Shown: positions 1 to 9,441 of the stretch, piece after piece
Position numbering within the stretch: position 1 is the first letter of the stretch
Layout of the letters: each line of letters opens with the position of its first letter
Origin: Acidobacterium sp. S8
GTDB taxonomy: Bacteria; Acidobacteriota; Terriglobia; Terriglobales; Acidobacteriaceae
DNA: 64,000 nucleotides
Direction of reading: 5' to 3'
NCBI RefSeq assembly: GCF_009765985.1
Contig: NZ_LMUM01000015.1
Location: 124,001-188,000, forward strand
Notes under the pieces: generated by a model
Databases searched by the model: none
The model's input: the letters and a program-made list of their open reading frames with translations, nothing else
What the model was told of the DNA's origin: nothing
Made by a program: the position numbers and the translations under genes

Positions 1-46
1 GCAGTCGGCATTATGACTCCTTGATTGCAAACACCGAAGTATATCT

Positions 47-535
47 CTACGAATGGACCGCTCGCCGCGAACGCGTCCTCCACACAACCGTCAACACGGC
101 CAAGAGCAATAGATGCGCCACCAGCGCACCTGCGAAATCGATGCCGACATCGGAAACTTTGCTCGTGCGCCCCGGCAGCAGCGACTGATGCCACTCATCC
201 CAGGAAGCCAGCACCAGCGTGCACAGCAGTGCCAGTGAAGCCGCCATGGCAAAATGCTTTTGGGCGCTTCCTGCTTTCTCGGCAAGGGTCGCACGCCAGC
301 CCTCGAAGAAACCCAGGCTTACCAGCCCGTAGCCCACAAAATGCCCGATCTTGCGAATCCAGTGGTGAATTACCGCCCAGTGCTCCGGGGTCACGGGGCC
401 AAAGAGTTTTGTCCAGATCGGCAGCAGCCAGCGGCTCGTATTCGACGCTGACATCGTCCCCGTCGACTCGATCATTATCACGGCGATACCGATCAGCGCT
501 GGTATCCAGTGCAGCAGCTTGCGTCTTTTTGTCAT
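47..535 (-). CDS. VanZ-like family membrane protein
   Basis: 162 residues with four predicted membrane helices (about residues 8-25, 65-83, 95-115 and 133-152). Two stretches typical of the VanZ family are visible: a helix beginning IRKIGHFVGYG, and the pattern DEWHQSLLPGR followed by DVGIDFAGA. VanZ itself gives low-level teicoplanin resistance, but most family members are uncharacterised inner-membrane proteins, so no resistance role is claimed. The ATG start is at 535. The gene lies 27 bp downstream of the rhodanese-like gene on the same strand and is probably co-transcribed with it. The family call is firm; the function is unknown. Confidence 0.85.
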   Translation of the reverse strand: MTKRRKLLHWIPALIGIAVIMIESTGTMSASNTSRWLLPIWTKLFGPVTPEHWAVIHHWIRKIGHFVGYGLVSLGFFEGWRATLAEKAGSAQKHFAMAASLALLCTLVLASWDEWHQSLLPGRTSKVSDVGIDFAGALVAHLLLLAVLTVVWRTRSRRAVHS

Positions 536-562
536 CTGTCTCGCTTTGGAATCGAAGTTGTG

Positions 563-895
563 TCAGTACCGGGCCACACTGGGATCGACCGATGCAGCCC
601 ACGCATCAATGCCGCCACGGAGGGATTGCGCCTGTTCAAATCCCTGGTTCCGCAGCCAGACGGCCACGTTCATGGATCGCACGCCATGATGGCAGATGGT
701 CACGATATGCGCATCCGGGTCCAGTTCGTGGTTGGCGCGGCTGGGCACATCGCCCATGGGCATCAGCGTACTGCCTTCAATGCGGGCAATCGCAAATTCC
801 CCCGGCTCTCGAACATCCAGCAACACAGTACGCTCCCGCTCCGGCCCCGCGATGATCGCGGCCAGCTGCGACGCAGTAATTTCATAATCAAGCAT
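563..895 (-). CDS. rhodanese-like domain protein
   Basis: A single-domain rhodanese of 110 residues when started at the ATG at 895 (MLDYEI). A longer reading to 970 would add 25 basic, unstructured residues that do not fit the family. The domain shows the LLDVREPGEF motif near residues 25-34 and the active-site loop CHHGVRS, with the predicted persulfide-carrying cysteine at residue 68. Such proteins transfer sulfane sulfur to thiophilic acceptors or act as thiol sensors in the cytoplasm. The acceptor cannot be read from the sequence. It precedes the VanZ-like gene by 27 bp on the same strand. Confidence 0.85.
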   Translation of the reverse strand: MLDYEITASQLAAIIAGPERERTVLLDVREPGEFAIARIEGSTLMPMGDVPSRANHELDPDAHIVTICHHGVRSMNVAVWLRNQGFEQAQSLRGGIDAWAASVDPSVARY

Positions 896-1026
896 GTTTT
901 CAGAATATTGTATCGGACGTCGAGATCGCGCCGCTGAAGGTAGGGAGTAGTTGCGGGGCGCGTCCCCCATCCTTTCGCGTTCTCTGCGAAAGGGTGGGAG
1001 CGAATCATGTCAACGTAATCGGCGAT

Positions 1027-2280
1027 CTAGGAGTGCGGCGTAGAACCGCTCGCCACATATTGCTGGGGAGCCGATCCACTCGTCCCCTGTGGAGACGGAG
1101 ACGATGTAGTTGTAGTTGTAGTTGTAGTTGTAGTCGGCATCGGAGGCGCTGGCTTCTGCTGATCGGAATCCTTCCCCATGCCTGTCGGGAACTGCACCGG
1201 CTGCATCGTAGGACGGTCTTTCTGGTCATCCGTCGGCAGCGTTTCCCCGGGCTTCCGTAACGAAGGCGGAGCCTGCGGAGCCGTTTGCTTGGCCGCTTCC
1301 GCAGGATCTTCATCGCCCAGCTTCACGATGTGAACATTCGGATCGGCCACCGTATTCCAGTAGTTGCCCATTTCATTGTCTGCGCGAATTACCGGAGGCT
1401 TACCCACCTCAGCAGTCTCTACGCGGATCACGCGGTTACCGTTGATGCGCACAAATTCGACCGGCTTCGGAGCTTCGCCGTAGATCCATTCCTCAAACGG
1501 CATCTGCCCTTCCTGCTCGCGAACCTTCTGCTGCGGTGTTCCCATCGCATGGATCACCATCTCTGTGCTCATTCCCACCAGCACATGATGATCGAGAATG
1601 GCCTGCTTCAGCATTGGCGGCAACGTATCGGTATACGCCACAGTAGGAGATTTCACGCCGAATCCCAGCACCGGCGCCAGCAACGCCTCTACCTGCTGGC
1701 CGGAAACATCCGGCACGTCATGCGCAAAAACCAGCGTGATGCGTGAACCCACCGGTTCCTGCCCACTATCCTGCGCAATCGGCGTCGTGTAGTTTGGGTC
1801 GGTCCCCAGCGAGATATGCCGCATCCATTTGTGCTTATGATCCGGGCCGCCGTTCAACAGGAAAACAATCTTGTTTTCCTTGATGCTCACGTCCGTAATG
1901 ATGCAGCGGTCCCCCGGCTTTGCTGAAGTGCCATGTTCGTTCAATTCATTGATGTAATCAGAACCTGTCGGCTGCATATCGCCGTTTGCGTGCAGCGTCA
2001 CACCCTTGCTCGCCAGCGGCAACGGACGCATGGCAAAGCCATGTTCCGCTGTCAGGAATCGAATTAATTCCTGGCGTCCACGCGGAGTCAGTGGCTCTGA
2101 AGGAAGATCGACATGAGTCGGATGGAACTCGAGATAGTGCCCTCCGATTTGCTCAGGGCCGACTGTGAACACCTGAGACATAGCAGTCATCGTAGGGAAA
2201 AACATCAGAGCTGCCGCAGCTACCGCAACTCGCAACGGGCTGTGGCGTCTCGCGCCTTGTGTTGCGAACCCCTGCATCAT
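1027..2280 (-). CDS. secreted protein of unknown function with C-terminal poly-Thr/Pro tail
   Basis: 417 residues beginning MMQG, with GAGGG as ribosome-binding site upstream. An N-terminal hydrophobic segment (about residues 17-36, ending near AMSQ) looks like a cleavable signal peptide, so the protein is probably periplasmic or surface-exposed. The central 300 residues match no domain I recognise; they include a phrase VLVGMSTEMVIHAMGTPQQK like the short helical segments of SmpA/OmlA-type lipoproteins, but that is only suggestive. The last 90 residues are low-complexity and Pro-rich, with ten consecutive Thr at about 383-392 encoded by a hexanucleotide repeat. Genes on either side give no functional clue. 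Confidence 0.7.
   Translation of the reverse strand: MMQGFATQGARRHSPLRVAVAAAALMFFPTMTAMSQVFTVGPEQIGGHYLEFHPTHVDLPSEPLTPRGRQELIRFLTAEHGFAMRPLPLASKGVTLHANGDMQPTGSDYINELNEHGTSAKPGDRCIITDVSIKENKIVFLLNGGPDHKHKWMRHISLGTDPNYTTPIAQDSGQEPVGSRITLVFAHDVPDVSGQQVEALLAPVLGFGVKSPTVAYTDTLPPMLKQAILDHHVLVGMSTEMVIHAMGTPQQKVREQEGQMPFEEWIYGEAPKPVEFVRINGNRVIRVETAEVGKPPVIRADNEMGNYWNTVADPNVHIVKLGDEDPAEAAKQTAPQAPPSLRKPGETLPTDDQKDRPTMQPVQFPTGMGKDSDQQKPAPPMPTTTTTTTTTTSSPSPQGTSGSAPQQYVASGSTPHS
1106..1134. repeat. hexanucleotide microsatellite (GTAGTT)4 plus GTAGT
   Basis: Four perfect GTAGTT units followed by GTAGT, 29 bp in all, inside the coding region 1027-2280. On the coding strand it encodes the Thr run. Because the unit is six bases long, gain or loss of units changes tail length by two residues without shifting the frame. 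Confidence 0.9.
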
Positions 2281-2397
2281 GAGGCCCTCAAATCGTTATG
2301 ACCATAAGCATGGTCCGATTCAATGCAGTTTGCAAGAGCCATAAGGCCAGCCGTGCATGAATTGTTTTGAAGTGGGAAAAAGAAATGTGCGGGATAT

Positions 2398-3450
2398 TTA
2401 TTCGGGGAGCTGGTCGCCGGCCGTCTCCCTGTCTTCCTGCCGCTCGGCAACAGCGCCAGTCGCGCCGTTGAACAACCCCTGCACCGGCAGTATCTGCACC
2501 AACTTCGGCTCTGACGGAGTGACCGCAGCCGCAGGCCCCATAGCCGCCTCGTGCTGTCGCCGCGCCATCGCGTCCACATCCACCGGAATGCCGCCCGGCA
2601 CAATCACCGGCTGGGCATATTTATACGCATAATCCCGCGTGACCTTGATCAAAATAACCATCAGCACCGGTAGCACAATCACAGCAATGGCGCTGCCTTC
2701 CGGCCCATAACTGCCCCCCGTAAACCAGATCGGACCCCGTGCCCTCGACGTTACCACCGGATTGAAGATCGTCAGTCCGCTGACCGGCAACCCGAAAATC
2801 AGTCCCATGCTGGCATTCCAGCCAAAATGGAAGCCCCACGAGAGCCACAGTGCCCGCGTTCTCAGATAAGCAATCGAGAGCAGCCAGCCGGCAAATACGG
2901 TCACCAGCGTACTCGCCGCCGTAGCGTTCGGATTGAGCACATGCATGGAAGCGAAAAGCAGCGACATTACCAGCGTGGCCAATGTTGGGCCCATCGCATC
3001 GATCAGCCGCTGGAAAGGATATCCTCGGAATGCAACTTCTTCCGTCAGCGCCGCCAGTGCCAGGGTCAGAATGTTTACAAACAGCAGAAAAAACTGGTGC
3101 CCATTCGTCCAGAAACTGACAATCAGTCCGCCGAAGAGCGCCATGGGCAACGCACAGGCGACCACTCCGCTCCAGCCCAAGGCTATGCCTAATACGGCTT
3201 CGCGCTTCCAGCCCTCACGGCGGATCAGACCCATCGCCTTCAGCGGTTCTCGCTGCGACTGCCCTGCATAACCCATCGCCGCATAACCAACCAGCAACAG
3301 AAACAGCAGCATGAGACTGCTGACCGGAAGAAGCCAGTCGGCAGAACTCAATCCATTCGCCGCGCGCAGAGATATCTGCTGCGCAAAAGCAAAATAGATG
3401 GCGGCAAGAGCAAACCAGCTAAAGGAGCGCAGGCGTCCCGGAGACTTCAT
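2398..3450 (-). CDS. CPBP family intramembrane metalloprotease
   Basis: 350 residues, mostly membrane helices. The family signature is complete: EEVAFRG at residues 137-143 (paired glutamates and the Arg of motif 1), FASMH ending at His170 (motif 2), and GFHFGWN with His208 (motif 3). These residues form the metal-binding active site of the CAAX-processing/bacteriocin-processing (Abi) superfamily in the inner membrane. Bacterial members process peptides or confer bacteriocin self-immunity; the substrate here is unknown. A polar tail of about 60 residues rich in Ala, Pro and Glu follows the last helix. The gene is single; accA follows upstream on the same strand after 50 bp. Confidence 0.88.
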   Translation of the reverse strand: MKSPGRLRSFSWFALAAIYFAFAQQISLRAANGLSSADWLLPVSSLMLLFLLLVGYAAMGYAGQSQREPLKAMGLIRREGWKREAVLGIALGWSGVVACALPMALFGGLIVSFWTNGHQFFLLFVNILTLALAALTEEVAFRGYPFQRLIDAMGPTLATLVMSLLFASMHVLNPNATAASTLVTVFAGWLLSIAYLRTRALWLSWGFHFGWNASMGLIFGLPVSGLTIFNPVVTSRARGPIWFTGGSYGPEGSAIAVIVLPVLMVILIKVTRDYAYKYAQPVIVPGGIPVDVDAMARRQHEAAMGPAAAVTPSEPKLVQILPVQGLFNGATGAVAERQEDRETAGDQLPE

Positions 3451-3499
3451 AGGCTCACCATGAAAAATCTCCCCGCGTATGACTCACTGAGAACAATCA

Positions 3500-4390
3500 T
3501 TATGTCGTATAAAATTGCGCGATATTGCGGAATTTCTCATAGCGCCGCTGCAGCATTTCTTCGAGTGGCAGCGCCTTTATTTCGTTAAAGTGCCACCTTA
3601 GCTTTTCGTCGATAAGTTGTGCAGCCTCTTCGGGATTCGCCTGTGCGCCGCCCACCGGTTCCGGCACAATATCATCCACGCAGCCGAGCGATTTTACATC
3701 CTGCGCCGTAACCTTCAGCGCCTCAGCCGCCTGTGCCCGCTTGCTCGCGTCGCGCCACATGATCGAAGCGCAGCCCTCCGGCGAGATCACCGAATAGATG
3801 GCATTTTCCAGAATCAGCACCCGATCGGCAACCGCCAGCGCCAGCGCGCCGCCCGAACCGCCTTCGCCCGTGATCGTCGCAATCAGCGGAACGCGCAGCC
3901 GTGACATCTCGATCAGGTTCCGTGCAATCGCCTCCGCCTGGCCGCGCTCTTCCGCGCCAATGCCGGGATTTGCGCCCGCAAGGTCGATGAATGTGAAGAC
4001 TGGACGCCCGAACTTCTCCGCAATCTTCATCGCTCGCAGCGCCTTGCGATAGCCCTCGGGATCGGGTGAGCCGAACTTCCGTTCGATACGCTCCTTCACC
4101 GTGCGACCCTTCAGGTTGCCGATGACCATGACCTCTTCGCCATGAAATCGTGCCATGCCGCACGCCATCGCCGCATCGTCGCCGAAGGCGCGGTCGCCGT
4201 GAATCTCGCTGAAGTCGGTGAATATACTTTCGATAAAGTCCATCGGATACGGTCGCTGCGAATGCCGTGCCAGCTCCGTTTTCACCCACGCCGCAGGCGT
4301 GGCCTCAGCCACCGCCTGCACCTGCTCTAAATTGCCTGCCTGCTCAGTCATAGACGCTGCAAGTCTTACTGTTTGATTGTATGGATTCAT
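3500..4390 (-). CDS. accA: acetyl-CoA carboxylase carboxyltransferase subunit alpha
   Basis: AccA forms, with AccD, the carboxyltransferase that moves the carboxyl group from carboxybiotin-BCCP to acetyl-CoA, giving malonyl-CoA for fatty acid synthesis. The sequence matches the family from LARHSQRPYPMDFI through GAEERGQAEAIARNL, ITGEGGSGGALAL and SVISPEGCASIMW. With the ATG at 4390 the protein is 296 residues, about 22 shorter at the N terminus than the E. coli protein (319 aa): the leading helical segment is reduced. An internal ATG at 4351 is also possible, but neither has a good ribosome-binding site. accD is not in the window. The epoxide-hydrolase-like gene diverges 60 bp away. Confidence 0.95.
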   Translation of the reverse strand: MNPYNQTVRLAASMTEQAGNLEQVQAVAEATPAAWVKTELARHSQRPYPMDFIESIFTDFSEIHGDRAFGDDAAMACGMARFHGEEVMVIGNLKGRTVKERIERKFGSPDPEGYRKALRAMKIAEKFGRPVFTFIDLAGANPGIGAEERGQAEAIARNLIEMSRLRVPLIATITGEGGSGGALALAVADRVLILENAIYSVISPEGCASIMWRDASKRAQAAEALKVTAQDVKSLGCVDDIVPEPVGGAQANPEEAAQLIDEKLRWHFNEIKALPLEEMLQRRYEKFRNIAQFYTT

Positions 4391-4450
4391 CTGCAACTAG
4401 ACAAACATGCTGTCACTATCCTGCTTCTCAAGCATGAGGAGAGAATCTGC

Positions 4451-5332
4451 ATGCCCTCAATCCAAACTCGGTCCCTTGAAATTTGCTATGACGAGGGTGG
4501 CCCTCAAGACGGCTTCCCTGTTCTGTTGCTTCATGGCTGGCCGGATACTGCCCGCGGATGGGCTCCAGTCGCCGCGCTTCTCCAGGCCGCCGGATTCAAA
4601 ACTGTCGCGCCCTGTTTACGCGGTTCTCTTCCTACCCGGTTTCTCTCCGAAAGCATACCGCGCTACGCAGGCGGCGAAGCGCTCGCGCAGGATGCCATCG
4701 ATCTGGCCGACGCTTTGAAGTGGAAGCACTTCGCCGTTGTGGGTCACGATTGGGGAGCACGCGCCGCCTACATCACGGCTGCTCTCTTCCCCGAGCGGAT
4801 AACAGCAATCACAGCCCTCGCGCTTGCCTATCAGCCGCGCGGGTTTTTTAAAGTCCCGGAGTTTCCCCAATCCATGCGCTTCTGGTACCAGTGGTTTCAA
4901 TGTATCGACGGCGGCGTGGAAGCCGTAGGCAAGGATCCCGTCGGATTCGCGCGCATCCAGTGGGAAACATGGAGCCCGCCGGGTTGGTACACCGAAGAAG
5001 AATTTCTAACGACAACAGAGAATTTCATCCATCTAGACTGGATCGCAACCACGCTCAATGGATACAGGCTGCGCTGGCTGCCACAGGAGCCGCGAGATCC
5101 ATCCTTTGAACCTTTACGACGCAGATTGAGCGAAATAGAGAAAATATCCGTTCCCACCTTAATGATTCAAGGTGGCTCAGACTTCTGCGATAGCCCAAAA
5201 GAATCTGAAGGCCAGGAAAAATATTTCACCGGCGGATATCGGCGTATCGTCATCGACGGAGCAGGACATTTCGTTCATCGCGAAGCTCCGCAGGCAGTTG
5301 CCGAAGCCGTGATAGTGCATCTGGCCCATTGA
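4451..5332 (+). CDS. alpha/beta hydrolase, epoxide hydrolase-like
   Basis: 293 residues from the ATG at 4451, chosen because GAGGAGA lies 9 bp upstream; the frame is open further 5' but without a site. The fold is marked by HGWPD at residues 28-32 (oxyanion-hole HGxP motif typical of epoxide hydrolases), the nucleophile elbow VVGHDWG with Asp100, and the C-terminal GAGHFVHRE with the catalytic His at about 273. An Asp nucleophile in the GHDWG context is the pattern of soluble epoxide hydrolases and fluoroacetate/haloalkane dehalogenases rather than esterases, which use Ser. The substrate is unknown. It is divergent from accA and convergent with dnaE (11 bp). Confidence 0.85.
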   Translation: MPSIQTRSLEICYDEGGPQDGFPVLLLHGWPDTARGWAPVAALLQAAGFKTVAPCLRGSLPTRFLSESIPRYAGGEALAQDAIDLADALKWKHFAVVGHDWGARAAYITAALFPERITAITALALAYQPRGFFKVPEFPQSMRFWYQWFQCIDGGVEAVGKDPVGFARIQWETWSPPGWYTEEEFLTTTENFIHLDWIATTLNGYRLRWLPQEPRDPSFEPLRRRLSEIEKISVPTLMIQGGSDFCDSPKESEGQEKYFTGGYRRIVIDGAGHFVHREAPQAVAEAVIVHLAH

Positions 5333-5342
5333 GGGTGGGCGA

Positions 5343-8300
5343 TCAATCCAGCGTCTGCACCATGCCTCGGCCCAGCAACTCTTCCGCGCGATCTACAAAC
5401 CCGCGGTCAGCGCCAACCGTCACGCCCATAGGCTCCAGCATCACGCAGAACTCGCCCTTCTGTTCGAGATTCAACATCAGTTTCCCCGGCCCCGGAGACG
5501 CAGCAATCATTTGCCGCAGTTGCGTTAATGTCGCTTCGCTCGCCCGCTCCAACGGCACACGGATACGAATATTCTGCGGTAGCCGCACCTTCACATCTTC
5601 CAGCGCCTGGATCGACATCACCGCAAGCTTCGGCGCGGCATCTTCTTCAGCGCGCAACTGTCCGCGCACAATCACCGGAACCTCGATCTTCAGCGTCTCT
5701 TTCAGCCGCTCATAGTCTTTTGGGAAACAGATTAGGTCGATCTTCCCCGAAGCATCTTCGAGCGCCGCCTGCGCATACAGCTCGCCAGAGCGCTTCGACC
5801 TCGCCACCTTCAAGCCGACAATCACACCCGCAATCGCTGTATCCGGCTCCGGAGCCTGCCCACGCCGCACCGGACTCGGAGATGGCTTGGTTTCCATCGC
5901 CGTCGCCGTGTCGATCACGCCCGGCAGATTCCGCAGCTTCTCCGCATACTTGTCCAGCGGATGCCCCGAGACAAAAAACCCAAGCACTTCCTTCTCAAAC
6001 TGCAACCGCTGGTGTTCATCCCAATCAGGAATATTCGGCAGATCATCAGCCTTCGCAACCGTTGCCGGATGATCGTCGAAAATTCCGAAAAGTCCATGCT
6101 GCCCCGACTCAAGATCGCGCTGTGTCTTCTGCGCACGCTCCATAGCTTTGTCCACGGAAGCAGCCAACGCTGACCGGCGCCCGAACGAATCCAGCGCTCC
6201 GGCCTTGATCAGAGATTCGATCACGCGTTTGTTCATCAACCGCAGATCGACCTTCTCGCAGAACTCCCAGAACGAAGCGAATGTCTTCTTCTGCTCCGCC
6301 AGTTCATTGCGCGCAGCCAGGATGGAATCAATCGCATTGCGCCCAACGTTCTTAATCGCCGTCAATCCAAAGCGAATCGCCTTGCCGTGCGGCGTAAAAT
6401 CCGCATCGCTGAAGAGCACATCCGGCGGCTCCACTCGAATCTCCATCTCGCGGCATTCCTTGATGTACTTGACAACGTTCTCCGGCTTTGAAATTTCCGA
6501 GGTCAGCAGCGCTGCCATAAACTCCACCGGAAAATGCGTCTTCAGATAGGCCGTGTGATACGCGAGCAGCGCATACGCCGCCGAGTGCGACTTGTTAAAG
6601 CCATATCCGGCAAACTGCTCCATCAGGTCGAAGACCTTGGCCACCGTATCTTTCGGAAACTTATTCGCAGCAGCGCCAGTAACAAATCGCTCACGCTGCT
6701 TCGTCATCTCCTCAAGATTTTTCTTGCCCATCGCGCGCCGCAGCAGGTCGGCTTCGCCCAGCGAGTAGCCCGCGACCGCGTTAGCAATCTGCATTACCTG
6801 TTCCTGGTAGACGATGACGCCCAGCGTCTCCTTGAGAATCGTCTCCATCGGCGGAAGATCGTATTCCACTTTTCTGCGGCCCCACTTGCGCTCGATGAAG
6901 TCGTCAATCATGCCGCCCTGGATCGGCCCCGGACGATACAGCGCATTCAAAGCCGTCAGGTCTTCCACCGACGTCGGCTTATACCGTCGCAGCACATCGC
7001 GCATGCCTCCCGATTCGAACTGAAACACACCGGAAGTCAGCGCCCGATGGAAGACCTGCTCATACGTCAACTGGTCATCCAGCGGAATCGTCGCCATATC
7101 AACCACTTCATCGCGATTGCGCTTTATGAGCTTCAGACAATCATCGATGACCGTCAGTGTGGTCAGCCCAAGGAAGTCCATCTTGAGCAGACCCATTTTT
7201 TCGACCGCCTTCATGTCATAAGCGGTCACAATTTCATCGTTCTTGCTGCGCACCACCGGAACCAGATCCGTCAGCGGACGCGGCGCGATCACTACGCCGG
7301 CCGCATGCACACCAGCGCCGCGCACCAGCCCCTCAAGCTTCTTCGCCGTGTCAATCAGCTCGCGCACCTGGGTATTTGTGTCGTAAGCCTCCTGCAGCGG
7401 CGGCGAATCCTTTAGAGCCTGCTCAATCGTCACGCCAATCGTCGTCGGCACCAGCTTGGCAATGCGGTCCACGTCGCCGTATGGCATATCGAGAGCGCGG
7501 CCTACGTCCTTGATCGCCGCCTTCGCCGCCATCGTGTTGAACGTGATGATCTGCGCCACCTGCTCGCGCCCGTACTTTCGCGTGACGTAATCAATCACCT
7601 CGCCGCGCCGGTTCATATCGAAATCGATATCGATATCCGGCATCGAGATGCGCTCAGGATTCAGAAAGCGTTCAAACAGCAGTGCATTCTGCAGCGGATC
7701 GATATCCGTGATCCCCATCACGTAGCTCACCAGGGATCCTGCCGCCGACCCACGCCCCGGTCCCACCGGAATATTTTGCTCCCGCGCATAGCGAATAAAG
7801 TCCCACACGATCAGGAAGTAGCCGGGAAACTTCATCTGCTTGATGATCGAAAGCTCCCGCTCCAGCCGTGCCTCGTAATCCACGATCGGCTGCCGCAGCA
7901 GCCCGCGATCCTGCAGGTGACGAATGGAAGTATCCAGTCGCTTTCGAAATCCCTCACGGCAGACCTGCTCAAAATAGCTGTCGATCGTATGTCCCGCAGG
8001 AACCGCAAACTCCGGAAACGGATTGTCTACCTTGCTCAGCTTCATGTTGCAGCGCTCGGCAAACTGCATCGTGCGGTTCACCACTTGCGGAGCATGCGAG
8101 AACAGCTTCTCCATCTCCGCAGCCGTCTTCACATAAAACTGATCGGAATCGAACTTGAACCGCTTCGGATCGTGAATCGACGAGGCCGTCTGCACACAGA
8201 GCAGCACTTCATGCGCATGCGAATCGTCTTCGCAGAGATAGTGGCTGTCATTGGTCGCCACCAGCGGAATGTCCAGTTCCTTTTCCAATCGGAACAGGTC

Positions 8301-8861
8301 CGCATGAATCTTCTTCTCAAGTTCCAGCCCTTGGTCCTGAATCTCGAGGAAGAAATTTCCTTTGCCGAAAATATCCTGATACTGAGCCGCCGTCGAACGC
8401 GCCGCCTCGTACTTCCCTGCCATCAGGTTTTCGCAAAGCTCACCCGCCAGGCAACCGGAAAACCCAACTAATCCCTCCGAGTGTTCCGCCAGATATTTCT
8501 TGCTGATGCGAGGCTTGCGATAAAAACCATGCAGCGAAGACTCCGACGTAATCCGCACCAGGTTGCGGTAGCCTTCTTCGCTCTCCGCCAGCACCAGCAG
8601 GTGGTTGTAGTCATCGCCCTGCGGATCAGCGCGATGATCATCCTTTTTGCAGATATAAAGCTCACAGCCCAGAATTGGCTTGATGCCACGTTTCTTCGCC
8701 GCGTCGAAAAAATGCACCGCCCCATAAATATTGCCGTGATCAGTAATGGCAACCGCGCTTTGGCCAATATCGGCCACGCGGTTGACCAGCTTGTCCACGT
8801 CGCACGCCCCGTCGAGCAGCGAGTAATCGGTATGCAGGTGCAGATGGGTAAATTCAGCCAT
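5343..8861 (-). CDS. dnaE: DNA polymerase III subunit alpha (replicative polymerase)
   Basis: 1172 residues, close to the 1160 of E. coli DnaE. It begins directly with the PHP domain (HLHLHTDYSLLDG), then the polymerase core with GPGRGSAAGSLVSYV, the catalytic pair in PDIDIDFD and the further Asp in the MDFLGLTTLTVIDD region. Further C-terminal are the tandem helix-hairpin-helix region and an OB-fold (from about IAGVIVGLKVARSKRSGE). It is DnaE1-type by length and lacks the 3'-5' exonuclease domain of PolC. It catalyses chromosomal DNA synthesis in the Pol III holoenzyme. Start ATG at 8861. It stands alone; the nearest same-strand gene ends 100 bp upstream. Confidence 0.97.
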   Translation of the reverse strand: MAEFTHLHLHTDYSLLDGACDVDKLVNRVADIGQSAVAITDHGNIYGAVHFFDAAKKRGIKPILGCELYICKKDDHRADPQGDDYNHLLVLAESEEGYRNLVRITSESSLHGFYRKPRISKKYLAEHSEGLVGFSGCLAGELCENLMAGKYEAARSTAAQYQDIFGKGNFFLEIQDQGLELEKKIHADLFRLEKELDIPLVATNDSHYLCEDDSHAHEVLLCVQTASSIHDPKRFKFDSDQFYVKTAAEMEKLFSHAPQVVNRTMQFAERCNMKLSKVDNPFPEFAVPAGHTIDSYFEQVCREGFRKRLDTSIRHLQDRGLLRQPIVDYEARLERELSIIKQMKFPGYFLIVWDFIRYAREQNIPVGPGRGSAAGSLVSYVMGITDIDPLQNALLFERFLNPERISMPDIDIDFDMNRRGEVIDYVTRKYGREQVAQIITFNTMAAKAAIKDVGRALDMPYGDVDRIAKLVPTTIGVTIEQALKDSPPLQEAYDTNTQVRELIDTAKKLEGLVRGAGVHAAGVVIAPRPLTDLVPVVRSKNDEIVTAYDMKAVEKMGLLKMDFLGLTTLTVIDDCLKLIKRNRDEVVDMATIPLDDQLTYEQVFHRALTSGVFQFESGGMRDVLRRYKPTSVEDLTALNALYRPGPIQGGMIDDFIERKWGRRKVEYDLPPMETILKETLGVIVYQEQVMQIANAVAGYSLGEADLLRRAMGKKNLEEMTKQRERFVTGAAANKFPKDTVAKVFDLMEQFAGYGFNKSHSAAYALLAYHTAYLKTHFPVEFMAALLTSEISKPENVVKYIKECREMEIRVEPPDVLFSDADFTPHGKAIRFGLTAIKNVGRNAIDSILAARNELAEQKKTFASFWEFCEKVDLRLMNKRVIESLIKAGALDSFGRRSALAASVDKAMERAQKTQRDLESGQHGLFGIFDDHPATVAKADDLPNIPDWDEHQRLQFEKEVLGFFVSGHPLDKYAEKLRNLPGVIDTATAMETKPSPSPVRRGQAPEPDTAIAGVIVGLKVARSKRSGELYAQAALEDASGKIDLICFPKDYERLKETLKIEVPVIVRGQLRAEEDAAPKLAVMSIQALEDVKVRLPQNIRIRVPLERASEATLTQLRQMIAASPGPGKLMLNLEQKGEFCVMLEPMGVTVGADRGFVDRAEELLGRGMVQTLD

Positions 8862-8964
8862 GGGATATGGCTATTTTAGTTCCGCAGCGAGCTCCAGTTC
8901 AGGCGAAGCAAAAGCGCAAGGATCAAATGAGGTGAGGAAAAGCAGTGCCGAAATTGGTGCAAGA

Positions 8965-9441
8965 TCAAACCGGCAGATATTTCCGCCATTCCTCCGACTC
9001 GGCTACCTGCTTGATGAAGGCATTCCGCTCACGCAGAAAACAGCGAAGATATTCCTTCAGCACGAGAGCTTCAGCAATTTTCCCCAGCACCGGAACAGGC
9101 GCGGCAAATTCCAGATTGTCTTTCATCACTGTGCAGTTGCCTTCCGGCCTGAAAAAATGCCGATGCCGAAAGCTGCGAAAGACGCCGGACACCATCGCAT
9201 CCTCAAAGAATGTGGGAGCCGCATAAGCAGTTATTTCGCTTGTGTGCCGCAACATAATGCCGAAATGCCTGCCGCTCCACGTAACGCACTCACCCAGTCC
9301 GATAACCCCTGAGGTTATACCATCAATTGCGCGCTCTCGGGTCTGCGCAGTACTGTCCTGATGAAGATCGATATTGAGTGATAAATAGAAACAGCGTTCA
9401 ACCGGAGCATCAATGTGAGTGTGCTCGACGATTGAGACCAT
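8965..9441 (-). CDS. SRPBCC family (START/Bet v1-like) protein
   Basis: 158 residues with the pattern of the polyketide cyclase/dehydrase-type SRPBCC fold: an opening strand VEHTHIDAPVERCFYLSLNI, a central GVIGLGECVTWSGRHFG strand pair, and a long C-terminal helix (from about VLGKIAEALVLKEYL). Members bind hydrophobic ligands in a deep cavity; no catalytic residue can be assigned. The stop codon of the upstream Uma2 gene (TAA) is immediately followed by this ATG, so translation is probably coupled and the pair forms one operon. The function is unknown. Confidence 0.75.
   Translation of the reverse strand: MVSIVEHTHIDAPVERCFYLSLNIDLHQDSTAQTRERAIDGITSGVIGLGECVTWSGRHFGIMLRHTSEITAYAAPTFFEDAMVSGVFRSFRHRHFFRPEGNCTVMKDNLEFAAPVPVLGKIAEALVLKEYLRCFLRERNAFIKQVAESEEWRKYLPV

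Noticed and set aside
1106-1134. CRISPR-like repetition
   Set aside because: Units are six bases with no spacers; it is a coding microsatellite. No CRISPR array was seen anywhere.
6534-7415. Plus-strand open frame of 293 codons
   Set aside because: Lies fully opposite dnaE, rich in Arg, His and Gln, with no domain; a shadow of the polymerase gene.
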